Under the pieces are notes generated by a model that saw nothing but the letters and a program-made list of their open reading frames with translations, searched no databases and had not been told where the DNA came from. DNA of 64,000 nt from Oligoflexus sp. (GTDB lineage: Bacteria; Bdellovibrionota_B; Oligoflexia; Oligoflexales; Oligoflexaceae), in assembly GCF_035712445.1 (NCBI RefSeq), contig NZ_DASTAT010000111.1:1-64000 (forward strand), written 5' to 3'. The stretch's first letter is position 1, and each line of letters begins with the position of its first letter. This document shows, one piece after another, positions 25,244-33,720 of the stretch. A program made the position numbers and the translations under genes.

Positions 25244-28192
25244 TCAGGCCACCGATCGCTCGATGATCTTCTGAACCTTGCTGAGGACATCCTGCACCGC
25301 GAAGGGCTTGGTGATATAGTCATCCATGCCGGCTTTGAGACAGTGCTCACGGTCGCCCATCATCGCATTGGCCGTCATGGCAATGATGGGAATATTCTGA
25401 TAGGCAGCGCCGCTGCTTCGAATTCTTCGGGTCGCCTCGTAACCATCCATGATCGGCATTTCGCAGTCCATCAGGATAAGATGAAAGGATTGCTGGTTCA
25501 GCACATCCAGGGCTTCCTGCCCATTATTCACGACAGTCAGGTCATAGCCATATTTCTGAAGGCTTTTTTTGGCCACGATCTGATTGATCGCGTTGTCCTC
25601 GACGATCAGAATCCGCAGCTGATCCTGAATCACCTCCGGGCCTTGTGATCCTGCGGCTGGACTTTGAATCGCCAGCGGCAGATCGAGAGTGAACCAAAAG
25701 CGGGATCCTTGATCGACTTCGCTCTCGACTCCGATTTGACCCTTCATCATAAGGACGAGATGCTGCGAGATGGAAAGGCCAAGGCCGGTGCCGCCGAAGC
25801 GCCTTGTGGTCGAGGCATCCGCCTGGACAAAGGGTTGAAAGACTTTGTCCAGGGCATCTTTGGGAATGCCAATGCCCGTGTCCATGACTTCAAAGCGAAT
25901 CTGCGCTCCTGCCGAATTTTTTGCCACAACACTCGTCTTCATCACCACCTGGCCCGCCGGGGTAAACTTGATGGCGTTGCTGACCAGATTCAAAAGGATC
26001 TGCCGAATGCGAGTGGGATCACCTTTCACATGCTCAGGCAGGTCAGCACTCATGATATTTTGGAGGGCAACGCCCTTTTTCCGCGCCGCGAATTCCAGGT
26101 TGGCCTCCACGGTCCTGAGCAGCGAGGGCAGATGAAAGGCCGTAATTTCCAGCTCCAAACGTCCTGCTTCGACCTTCGAGAGATCCAGGATGTCATTAAC
26201 GATCACCAGAAGATTATCGGCTGAACTGGCAATGGCTTCGGCATAGACCTTCTGCTCCGTCTGCATCCGCGTATCCAGAAGAAGGCGCACCATGCCCAGG
26301 ATACCGTTGATCGGAGTACGAATCTCGTGACTCATGTTGGCCAGAAACCTCGATTTCGCCAGCGTCGCAACTTCCGCCCGGCTCAAGGCGTCCTGAAGCT
26401 CCTTGTCCCGGCGCACCTTGTCACTGATATCCTCGACGATTCCGACGTAACCATGGATAGCAGTGGTCTCGTCGCGCAAGGCATGAATCGCAAGATCCAC
26501 TGTGCGGCGTTCCTTGGCCTTCGTGATATAGGTCCACTGCTGGCGGTCCACGCCGCCAAGGTCCGCTTTTGCCACCAGCACAGCGATACCGGCCGCGATA
26601 GGCCGCCCCAGATCCTCACCCAAGGTCAGGGCCCGGAGCCGAAGTTCCTCGTCGTCATGCCACAGAAGAGCGGAGGCTTTTTCGATCACCTCGTCCGCGG
26701 CGTAGCCCAAAAGATTTTGGGCCGCCGGGTTGAAGGATTTCACAAGGCCATCACGATTCATCGAGATAATGCCGAGCTGGGAACCATCAACGATGGCGTG
26801 ATTCCATCGCATCAGGCGCGCGCCCTCTTCATGCGCTTCCCTGGTCTTGAAATAAAGATACTGAAGCGTCGTTGTTAAGAAGGAGAAGAGAAGGCCGACC
26901 CAAAGTATGCTCAGCGGCATCGAGCTGTGCGTGTTGTTGATCAGCTCCGGGCCGGGCTCCAGGGTAAATTCCCAGGACGTGCCATCGAACTCAAGAGGAC
27001 GAGTGATGCGCCAGAAGCTGGCATCAAAGTCATGAGTCTGGCGATCTTCGAAAATCACCCTGCCCTTTTCGTGAATGGTCAGCGAATAGCCCTCCCAACG
27101 CAGGTGGTGACGGATGAATTCCTCGTAACGAACGGCCATGTAGACAAGGCCCAATTCCATGCCTCGGTTCTGCAGCGGCACCAGCAGGAGAAAGCCCAGG
27201 CCACCCTGTTTGAGGCTGACGGCGCGTGTGAGAGCTGCGTTCTGCGAGAGCCGCGCCATGCGAATCGCATAGTCCCGCAGGGGTTCGGAATTGAGCTGAA
27301 AGCCTTCGGCAGCATCGTTTGTGGCCTTGGGTTCGATCCAACGGATCACCGTCTGGGCATCCGCATAGCCAACGCCCGTGATGCCGACCATGTGATTGAA
27401 ATAGCCAAGGGCATCCGCGCGCCACAGATACTCCGGCGTGCTGCCGGCGACGACCCAACGTTGGGCCATGCGCATAAGACTTTTGCTGAAGCCCTGCAGT
27501 TCGGCCTGGACAAGGTCCTGCATGGCCTGCACTTTCATGGCCGTCTGATTTTTCAGCTGAATTTTTTCCACATACACGGCGGCCTGCCAGCCAAAGAGCG
27601 TCAGAAGCAGGGAACTCGAAAGCACCAGAATGGTCGTGACGAGGCGCACATGCTTTGGGACGGTCAGCTGCTTCAGAGTCATAACGATAAGGCTGAGGCC
27701 GATCAAAGCGAAGAGAAACGACGAGAGCGGGGCCATCGAGGTGAAGGCATGCCAGCCGATGGCCTGTTTCAGATCCAAGGCGTAAGCCAACACATTGACG
27801 AGGCTTATGGCAAAAAGAAAGGAGATGCAGCCGAGCGCAAGCAGAACACGGGTCAAACGCCCGCGTGCATTCATCATCAGAACCGTTCCTGAATTCACGA
27901 GAAGAATGCCGACCGCCGTTCCTTCCGAAAGCAGGTTTCTGCCAGCCAGCAGCGAATAAAGCGGCAAGACGCAGCCAAGCAGGGCCAAGGCCCAGGAGAA
28001 AGTCCAGATCTTACGCTGGACGCTCAGCAAGAGGCAGCCGATCAGAATGAAATGCCAGGCGCAGATCACCCGCTGCATATCCTTGATGAGGCCTGTGATG
28101 ACCAGAGTGGACACGATCATGACCACGACCGGCACAAGGCGTGGAAAAGCTGAAAGCGAAGTTTTGAGAGTATGGAGAGCCGGCTTCAGCAT
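25244..28192 (-). CDS. Hybrid sensor histidine kinase (membrane region, CHASE, PAS, HisKA, HATPase, REC)
   Basis: A 982-aa hybrid kinase. It has an N-terminal block of about seven hydrophobic helices (MASE1-like, about 15-200), then a CHASE-type extracytoplasmic domain (RYEEFIRHHLRWEGYSLTI), another membrane helix, a PAS domain (about 465-590) and a HisKA with His about 622 in NMSHEIRTPING. The HATPase has an intact N-box NLVSNAIKF, DTGIGIP and GGTGLGLSIS. The C-terminal receiver has phospho-Asp about 909 in LILMDCEMPIMDGYEAT and Lys in YITKPF. AGGA lies six bases before the ATG. It is a complete phosphorelay sensor; the output Hpt is not fused and could be supplied by the adjacent Hpt protein. 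Confidence 0.92.
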   Translation of the reverse strand: MLKPALHTLKTSLSAFPRLVPVVVMIVSTLVITGLIKDMQRVICAWHFILIGCLLLSVQRKIWTFSWALALLGCVLPLYSLLAGRNLLSEGTAVGILLVNSGTVLMMNARGRLTRVLLALGCISFLFAISLVNVLAYALDLKQAIGWHAFTSMAPLSSFLFALIGLSLIVMTLKQLTVPKHVRLVTTILVLSSSLLLTLFGWQAAVYVEKIQLKNQTAMKVQAMQDLVQAELQGFSKSLMRMAQRWVVAGSTPEYLWRADALGYFNHMVGITGVGYADAQTVIRWIEPKATNDAAEGFQLNSEPLRDYAIRMARLSQNAALTRAVSLKQGGLGFLLLVPLQNRGMELGLVYMAVRYEEFIRHHLRWEGYSLTIHEKGRVIFEDRQTHDFDASFWRITRPLEFDGTSWEFTLEPGPELINNTHSSMPLSILWVGLLFSFLTTTLQYLYFKTREAHEEGARLMRWNHAIVDGSQLGIISMNRDGLVKSFNPAAQNLLGYAADEVIEKASALLWHDDEELRLRALTLGEDLGRPIAAGIAVLVAKADLGGVDRQQWTYITKAKERRTVDLAIHALRDETTAIHGYVGIVEDISDKVRRDKELQDALSRAEVATLAKSRFLANMSHEIRTPINGILGMVRLLLDTRMQTEQKVYAEAIASSADNLLVIVNDILDLSKVEAGRLELEITAFHLPSLLRTVEANLEFAARKKGVALQNIMSADLPEHVKGDPTRIRQILLNLVSNAIKFTPAGQVVMKTSVVAKNSAGAQIRFEVMDTGIGIPKDALDKVFQPFVQADASTTRRFGGTGLGLSISQHLVLMMKGQIGVESEVDQGSRFWFTLDLPLAIQSPAAGSQGPEVIQDQLRILIVEDNAINQIVAKKSLQKYGYDLTVVNNGQEALDVLNQQSFHLILMDCEMPIMDGYEATRRIRSSGAAYQNIPIIAMTANAMMGDREHCLKAGMDDYITKPFAVQDVLSKVQKIIERSVA

Positions 28193-28270
28193 GCAAGATC
28201 CTACATGAATTCAGCAGGATTGTCGGCTGAAGCGGGAGAGGATCGAAGGCGGGGGTTTTTACAAGTTGGT

Positions 28271-28303
28271 AAAAATCGGATCCTGCCTGGGAAGGCAGGA
28301 TCC
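28271..28303 (-). terminator. Strong rho-independent terminator of the sigma/anti-sigma/protease operon
   Basis: Perfect 11-base stem GGATCCTGCCT/AGGCAGGATCC with loop GGGA; on the minus strand the sequence continues GATTTTT (28271-28277). It lies 12 bases beyond the protease stop codon. Confidence 0.85.
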
Positions 28304-28314
28304 CATACAATGTC

Positions 28315-29547
28315 TTAGCTTTTCAGCTTCAGGACGTTGATGGCCGTCTGCAGCTGGACATCAGCCTGAACCCTTTGCTCGATATTACGCTGCGATTGCA
28401 GCTTGGCGGCTTCGTCTTCATTGAATTCGACCACGATATCCGGCTGAAGACCCTTGCCTGCGAGGTCTGTTCCGTCAGGAAGCAGAAAGGTGGCCGTCGT
28501 GTATTTGATAGCATACTTGTTCGGGAGTTCGTCCACGCTCTGCGCACTCCACTTGCCATAGGTATGCGTGCCGACCGTCGTGGCCCCGGCGCTCATTTTC
28601 AAGGCACCCGCCATGATTTCCGCGCCTGATTTGGTGTGACCGTTGATCAGGACGACCAAGGGAACGCCGGCCAGGATGGGTTCGCCCTTGCTGATCAGGT
28701 CCTCCTGGATGGGACCGCGTTTGATAGCCTTGACGATCACTTTATTTTTCGGAATGAAGTGCTCGATGCTTTCCGTGGTCTTCTCAAAAGCCCCACCCTG
28801 ATTGCCGCGCAGGTCCACGATCAGGCCCTTGATACCCTTGCTTTTCAATTCCGTCAGCTTCTTCTTCAGAAGATCCGGCGTGGCGTCGGTGAAGTTTCGG
28901 ATGAAGAGGACGGCAATGTCCTGGTTCACCATCTGGGTGGTGACCGAATCCCAGACCAATCCCTGACGCTTGATTTTAAGGTTTTTGATGCTGTCTTCGT
29001 GCAGCACGGTCAGCTTCACTTCGCTGCCGTCCTTGCCGCGGATCGCATAGACGAGGTCGCGCAGCTGCTTGCCTTTGAAGCTCTGCCCATCAATCCGCAG
29101 AATCTGATCGCCGCGCTTGATGCCGGCTTTTTCCGCAGGCGTACCAGGGATGACGCCCATGACGTCCGCGTAGCCGTTGCTTTCATTGAAGCCCACTTCG
29201 ATGCCGATGCCGACGATGCGGCCCTGCATATCACCGATGAGTTCCCTGTATTCCGTCGGCGTCATGAGTTTATTCCACAACGTCATCGACGGGTCCATAT
29301 TGCTGAGCATCCCTTCGACGGCGGCCCGGTACAGATCCTCTTCGGTCACGCCCTTGTTCACATAATTTTTCAAAAGGGTCTGCTTGACCGCTTCAAAGGT
29401 GGCGGCACCGTTGCTGAAGGGTTCTTCAGGCTTATTGCGCCAGCTGGCGAAGTCCGCGTCCTCTTTCTTCGCAAGCGCCAGCATGCTGCCGGATGCGAGC
29501 GCAAGAGTCGCGACGCCCATGAGGATGTGTTTGCGGGTCGGTATCAT
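28315..29547 (-). CDS. ctpA: S41 carboxyl-terminal processing peptidase
   Basis: Periplasmic serine protease of the CtpA/Prc family, 410 aa. The signal peptide is followed by an N-terminal helical region, a PDZ domain (about 95-180: MQGRIVGIGIEVG, AGIKRGDQILRIDG) and the catalytic domain (GLIVDLRGNQGG). The catalytic Ser lies in TKSGAEIMAG and the Lys in TYGKWSAQ, so the Ser/Lys dyad is present although the Ser motif is slightly unusual. GGAAAGGG precedes the ATG. It is 23 bases downstream of an anti-sigma gene, suggesting either output or proteolytic control of an envelope-stress sigma system. Confidence 0.92.
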   Translation of the reverse strand: MIPTRKHILMGVATLALASGSMLALAKKEDADFASWRNKPEEPFSNGAATFEAVKQTLLKNYVNKGVTEEDLYRAAVEGMLSNMDPSMTLWNKLMTPTEYRELIGDMQGRIVGIGIEVGFNESNGYADVMGVIPGTPAEKAGIKRGDQILRIDGQSFKGKQLRDLVYAIRGKDGSEVKLTVLHEDSIKNLKIKRQGLVWDSVTTQMVNQDIAVLFIRNFTDATPDLLKKKLTELKSKGIKGLIVDLRGNQGGAFEKTTESIEHFIPKNKVIVKAIKRGPIQEDLISKGEPILAGVPLVVLINGHTKSGAEIMAGALKMSAGATTVGTHTYGKWSAQSVDELPNKYAIKYTTATFLLPDGTDLAGKGLQPDIVVEFNEDEAAKLQSQRNIEQRVQADVQLQTAINVLKLKS

Positions 29548-29570
29548 GGTTTGCCCTTTCCAATTCCACT

Positions 29571-29999
29571 TCAGATGATATTGATGTGCCCCGGATTTTC
29601 ACCACCTGAATCCACAGCTTCATTCAGACTGCGAACCATTTCCGTCTCGGGGGCTTGTTCGTGAACGGGTTTATGCATCAGCTTGCTGAACTGGCCTGAA
29701 AACATGACGATCAGCATGGCGGCGGCCGCCACCAGCCCGCCGACGATGAAGGAACGAGGATGCTTCTGCACCGTGCCATAGGCAAAGGCGAGGAAATCGC
29801 GATGAATCCGCTCCTTCACCTGGCTTGAGGGTTTCAGTATCACATCATGGGCGGATTCGACATCACGCTTCAGAAGGAAGAATTCTTCGAGGCAGGACGA
29901 GCAGCCCAGAAGGTGCGCTTCCACCTCGGATCGCGCCTGACGATCCATATTTCCAAATTGGAAATCGATCAGACTTTCCTGGTTCACTTTGCAATCCAT
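29571..29999 (-). CDS. Membrane anti-sigma factor with zinc-finger (ZAS-type) domain
   Basis: A 142-aa single-span protein. Its N-terminal domain carries the H-x3-C-x2-C motif (HLLGCSSC near residue 29), preceded by SLIDFQFGNMD, as in zf-HC2 anti-sigma factors. One membrane helix follows (about 84-102), with a short periplasmic tail. The start overlaps the end of the ECF sigma gene by 16 bases, which fixes its role as the cognate anti-sigma factor that sequesters the sigma factor at the membrane. Confidence 0.88.
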   Translation of the reverse strand: MDCKVNQESLIDFQFGNMDRQARSEVEAHLLGCSSCLEEFFLLKRDVESAHDVILKPSSQVKERIHRDFLAFAYGTVQKHPRSFIVGGLVAAAAMLIVMFSGQFSKLMHKPVHEQAPETEMVRSLNEAVDSGGENPGHINII

Positions 30000-30520
30000 T
30001 TGCCCATTTCCTTTCTTAGCTGCGTCACCATCAGGTGAACCCGGGATTTCACCGTCCCCAGAGGAATCCCGAGGATATCGGACATCTCTTCATAGCTGCG
30101 GCCTTCGCGCCTGAGCACATAGACCTGCCGCAGAGTTTCACTCAGGCCCGCGGCGGCCTTCTGCATCTCTTCCAGATCCTCAGGATCCGGCCATGTTTCA
30201 AGGTTTCTTGCGGCCCCATCGTAGTCTGTGACCAAAGCGAGGGCCCGCCCTTCCCTTTTTTTACTGCGCACCCGATTCAGGGAAAGATTCAGCGCGACCT
30301 TGAACAGCCAGCCGGCAAACCCGCCCTTGGAGAATTCCAGGTCGGAGCCTTTAAAAATGGCGAGCATGGCCTCATGAAAAACTTCCTCGGCATCCTGGCG
30401 ACTTTGCAGGCGGCGATAAATAAAACCGAAGATCGGTCCTTCGTAGCGTTCATACAGCGTCTCGAAGGCAACCTGCGAGCCCCTGCGCACTTCGAGATAG
30501 AGCTGCTCATCGGATTCCAT
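29984..30520 (-). CDS. ECF-family RNA polymerase sigma factor
   Basis: A 178-aa sigma-70 family ECF factor. Region 2 (about 20-90) includes YERYEGPIFGFIYRRLQ, QDAEEVFHEAMLAIF and FAGWLFKVALNLSLN. Region 4 (about 120-175) reads LRQVYVLRREGRSYEEMSDI and IPLGTVKSRVHLMVTQLRKE, a typical promoter -35 recognition helix. It heads the operon sigma/anti-sigma/S41 protease. A housekeeping-type promoter lies about 90 bases upstream of the start. Confidence 0.94.
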   Translation of the reverse strand: MESDEQLYLEVRRGSQVAFETLYERYEGPIFGFIYRRLQSRQDAEEVFHEAMLAIFKGSDLEFSKGGFAGWLFKVALNLSLNRVRSKKREGRALALVTDYDGAARNLETWPDPEDLEEMQKAAAGLSETLRQVYVLRREGRSYEEMSDILGIPLGTVKSRVHLMVTQLRKEMGKWIAK

Positions 30521-30606
30521 GCCAACCCTTTCCTAAACCTCTATGGGAGAAACACCCGAGAGGGACCAATGTTCACTGGTTCATAAAAAATTTTAGGCAG
30601 GGGCTT

Positions 30607-30635
30607 ATTATCCAGCAAAATTAGGAACCTGGCAA
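30607..30635 (-). promoter_or_regulatory. Sigma-70-type promoter of the ECF sigma operon
   Basis: Minus-strand -35 TTGCCA (30630-30635), a 17-base spacer and -10 GATAAT (30607-30612). An imperfect palindrome ACCAAT/ACTGGT lies in the leader near 30566-30581 and could be an operator. No second, clearly ECF-type promoter was recognised. Confidence 0.6.
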
Positions 30636-30644
30636 AGAAAACTG

Positions 30645-30797
30645 TCAGTCATAGTTACGGCGGATACGCACAGGGCTTTTTTTCAGCCGCCGCTGGACCC
30701 TGTAGGACGAGACCAAACCCGCCACGTAATCCGTGAGCAGAATCATGGCATAAAGACCAAAAATTTGGAGCACAAAGGCCAGCAGAACGTAATTCAT
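30645..30797 (-). CDS. Small single-span membrane protein (50 aa)
   Basis: MNYVLLAFVLQIFGLYAMIL followed by a second hydrophobic turn and a very basic tail (SYRVQRRLKKSPVRIRRNY). One or two short membrane helices with a positive cytosolic end are predicted. CAGGAGAAA lies just upstream of the ATG at ideal spacing, which makes this short frame convincing although it is the tail of a longer spurious open frame. It is located upstream of the ECF sigma gene in the same direction. Its function is unknown. Confidence 0.65.
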   Translation of the reverse strand: MNYVLLAFVLQIFGLYAMILLTDYVAGLVSSYRVQRRLKKSPVRIRRNYD

Positions 30798-30909
30798 GGG
30801 TTTCTCCTGAGCGAGTGAGGACTCCGTGAGCTGTATGTTCGGCCTCACGTACCTTCTAAAAGGAGAAACACCACAGCCCGCGGTTTGTTCAGAGCTGCGC
30901 GCATTTTTT

Positions 30910-31857
30910 TTAAGGGAAGGATTCCGGCATGATATCGAAGACGATGAGAGCTTTCTGCTCTTTGGTAAGTTTTTGCAGGGATCGAAGAAAGCCGCTGACG
31001 CGGTCATACCAATCATCTGCCGTTTCCTGATGAAAGCCGGCGATCACGTAAGGCTGCCCGCGCTTCCATGCATCCTGCACGACCTTGAGCGTGGCTTCTG
31101 CCGTCATGTAATCGGCAAGAGCGGCATTGTTCGGAACTTGCCATAAAAGACCTTCTGCGGTCTTCACGCGATAAGGCTGCGACTGCGGTGTGATGTCCGC
31201 CCAGTAGGATCGCAGCCAGCTTAAGAGTTCCGTGCCGCGGAGTTCCGATGCCAGGAAAGGCACGGGCACAGCCGAACTATCCGTTCGAAAACCTTCAGCC
31301 GCCAGCGCTTCCAAAAGATCCGGACTTGTGACCCAGCCACCCGCACGAAAATGCTGGAGGCCTGGGAAACCCTGTTCTTTCAGCAGAACGCGCGATGTCT
31401 TGAGCACCTTGCGCAGCTCATCATAAGTATAAGCATTGATCGGAATCTCCCAGCCGCAATCCAGCCGGCAGTCCTGCACACTCTCCGGACGACCGCCGCG
31501 AGCCCAGCTCGGTTTGGTGCGATGCGTGACACCCGCTGCCTCGAACAGACTCTTCCAGCCGTGAATATGAACGCCGAACTGATCCTTCTTCCGCACAACG
31601 GATTGGATCTGTGCCCGAACCGCTGCGCGATCGACACCAGGTTTTGTGAAGTAAGCTGCGTTCATATAATGAAGCAGAGGCACATCCGGGAACTCGCGAC
31701 GCAGACGCGCCATGGCCTCCAGATTCTCGGGGCGCAGGTCATCCCCTTCCCAGTCCACCGTCATGATAATGCGCAGGGGCTCGGCCGCCTGCAGCCAGGA
31801 CGTGGGCATCCACAAAAGCAGGAGGAGCAGACAACGCATCCAGGTATTCTGTTTCAC
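30910..31857 (-). CDS. Exported polysaccharide-deacetylase-like protein (paralogue 2)
   Basis: Secreted protein of about 315 aa, paralogous to the protein at 12832-13770. Shared motifs in order are MTVDWEG, LRPENLEAMARLRREFPDVP, HYMNAAYFTKPGVD, GVHIHGWKSLFEAAGV, a Cys pair (CRLDCGW), HFRAGGW and RTDSSAVP. A NodB-type fold with modified metal motifs is inferred. The GTG start at 31857 overlaps the stop of the upstream gene in the sequence GTGA, indicating coupling to that small secreted protein; an internal ATG at 31839 would also leave a signal peptide. Confidence 0.72.
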   Translation of the reverse strand: MKQNTWMRCLLLLLLWMPTSWLQAAEPLRIIMTVDWEGDDLRPENLEAMARLRREFPDVPLLHYMNAAYFTKPGVDRAAVRAQIQSVVRKKDQFGVHIHGWKSLFEAAGVTHRTKPSWARGGRPESVQDCRLDCGWEIPINAYTYDELRKVLKTSRVLLKEQGFPGLQHFRAGGWVTSPDLLEALAAEGFRTDSSAVPVPFLASELRGTELLSWLRSYWADITPQSQPYRVKTAEGLLWQVPNNAALADYMTAEATLKVVQDAWKRGQPYVIAGFHQETADDWYDRVSGFLRSLQKLTKEQKALIVFDIMPESFP

Positions 31858-32291
31858 AGGGATTGAGTGACCTTCATAAGGCGGTCTTCGAGGGCGCCGA
31901 TGCACTGTGTAAGAGTGGTATAGACTTCCCAGCGCAGAGCATATTCGGACTGCATAATACTATCATAGGTCGCATAACCAGGCAGAAGGCAGCTGACATC
32001 ATAGAAGCGCTGGTTAATCTGGGCCTTGAACCCCTGGCTTTCCTTCCAATCCAGACGTACAGGATATTGCTGACTCATGCGGAAGAAGATCTGCGTCTCA
32101 TTCTTCTCGGGCTTCAGTACAACCTGTTGAAAACGGAAGTCAAAGGCCCCTTCACACCAGCTGTCTCCGCAGATGTCATCAATGGCCTTCATGATGCGAT
32201 CAGCGTCAGAAGCGGCGGCAGTAGCGCCCTGGGCTCCAGCGAGGGTCAGAAACATTATAAAGATTTTCGTATAAAGATATCGCTTTTTCAT
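31854..32291 (-). CDS. Secreted protein of unknown function, coupled to the deacetylase-like gene
   Basis: A 145-aa exported protein with a signal peptide (about 1-26, ending ATAA). The mature part has four cysteines (ICGDSWCEG, DVSCLLPG, LTQCIGAL), so one or two disulfides are likely. Central strands (FDFRFQQVVLKPEKNE, QIFFRMSQQYPVRLDW) suggest a small beta-rich fold. GAGGTGATAT directly precedes the ATG. Its stop overlaps the start of the deacetylase-like gene by four bases, so the two products probably act together outside the inner membrane. Confidence 0.75.
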   Translation of the reverse strand: MKKRYLYTKIFIMFLTLAGAQGATAAASDADRIMKAIDDICGDSWCEGAFDFRFQQVVLKPEKNETQIFFRMSQQYPVRLDWKESQGFKAQINQRFYDVSCLLPGYATYDSIMQSEYALRWEVYTTLTQCIGALEDRLMKVTQSL

Positions 32292-32490
32292 ATATCACCT
32301 CGAACAGAAGAGCGTAAATTCACCGGTTTCAAGCCGGGTCGAACATTCACGAATAGCACGAAGCTCTGCCCGACACAACCTGCCTGCATTCGAAGTCTTC
32401 ACGAAAATACCTGGCCGTCTTTATTCACTCCTCACACAATCAGGCTATGCTCCCAGCACAAGCATAAAAATCGACGGGGGAATGCAGGCG

Positions 32491-33720
32491 ATGCGAAGAG
32501 TCGTGATCACGGGTCTTGGAGTGGTTGCACCCAATGGCAATGCTGCCCAGGCGGCCTGGACAGCAACAGTGGAGGGATGTTCCGGCATTGACAGGATTTC
32601 TCTCTTCGATCCCACGCCTCACCGCGTGCAGATCGCCGGTGAAATCAAGAATCTTCAAGTCAATCACTGCCTGAGTGAGGCCGAGGACCTCAGTCTTACC
32701 CGCTTCGTTCGATTTGCAGCAGTCGCTGCGCACGAGGCGCTGCATGACAGCGGACTGGCATCCATCAGCAATCCCGAGCGTTATGGTTGCATCATTGGTG
32801 TCGGCATGGGATCGGTGAATGATATCGCGCAGCAATCCTTTGTCGGTGCTGACGGCCTTCCGACACTGCCCGAGAATTTCCTGCCCTTTGCCCTGCAGAA
32901 TATGGCCGCGGGTTACGTCGCTGATCGTTACGGCTGGCGGGGGCCCTGTTACTGCAAGACCACCGCCTGCGCGAGTGGCACGCATGCGATCGGCGAGGCC
33001 TTTCGTCTGATTCGCGAGGGGTCTGTGGATGCGATGCTGGCGGGCGGAGCGGAAGGCGGCATCACGCCCCTCGGCATTGCATCCTTCGCAGCGCTGCGCG
33101 CCCTCAGCATGAGCAATCAGAATCCCAAGGAAGCGTCGCGACCCTTTGATCGCGATCGGGATGGTTTTGTGATGGGAGAAGGCGCAGGCATGCTCGTTCT
33201 GGAAGATTATGAACACGCGCGACGTCGCGGCGCCCGAATTTATGCGGAGCTGGCCGGATATGGTTTAAGCGGCGATGGATTTCATATCACCTCGCCTCAA
33301 GAGCGAGGCGCAGGCGGACGGCGCTGCATGCAGATGGCTCTTCAGAGCGGACGCATCCCGACTGATGAAGTCGACTATATCAATGCCCATGGAACGTCCA
33401 CGCGCATGAATGATCAGTACGAAAGCGAGGCCATCCTTGATCTTTTCGGAGAGCATGCGCAGCGTCTTTCCGTTTCCTCCACCAAAGGCGTGACCGGGCA
33501 CTGCATGGGTGCGGCAGGTGCGATTGAAGCGGTCTTTACGACTCTTGCCGTTCATCAGCAGCTGATCCCGCCGACGATCAATTACAATGAGCCCGATCCG
33601 CTCTGTCCCCTGGATTATACGCCCAATACGGCCAGACGGAAAAGAGTGCGGGTGGCCCTGTCCAATTCCTTTGGCTTTGGCGGGACCAATGCTTCGATTG
33701 CGATTCGGCAGATTTCCTAG
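32491..33720 (+). CDS. fabF: Beta-ketoacyl-ACP synthase II (FabF-like)
   Basis: Condensing enzyme of 409 aa that elongates acyl-ACP with malonyl-ACP. The active-site Cys about 160 lies in CKTTACASGTHAIG; the two histidines are in INAHGTSTRMND and VTGHCMGAAGAIEA, and the C-terminal NSFGFGGTNAS is typical. GGGGGA precedes the ATG at 32491 by nine bases; an ATG nine bases earlier abuts it. No acpP, fabG or fabD is nearby, so this may be a second copy or serve a specialised lipid or polyketide. It ends tail-to-tail with the next gene in a shared CTAG. Confidence 0.9.
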   Translation: MRRVVITGLGVVAPNGNAAQAAWTATVEGCSGIDRISLFDPTPHRVQIAGEIKNLQVNHCLSEAEDLSLTRFVRFAAVAAHEALHDSGLASISNPERYGCIIGVGMGSVNDIAQQSFVGADGLPTLPENFLPFALQNMAAGYVADRYGWRGPCYCKTTACASGTHAIGEAFRLIREGSVDAMLAGGAEGGITPLGIASFAALRALSMSNQNPKEASRPFDRDRDGFVMGEGAGMLVLEDYEHARRRGARIYAELAGYGLSGDGFHITSPQERGAGGRRCMQMALQSGRIPTDEVDYINAHGTSTRMNDQYESEAILDLFGEHAQRLSVSSTKGVTGHCMGAAGAIEAVFTTLAVHQQLIPPTINYNEPDPLCPLDYTPNTARRKRVRVALSNSFGFGGTNASIAIRQIS

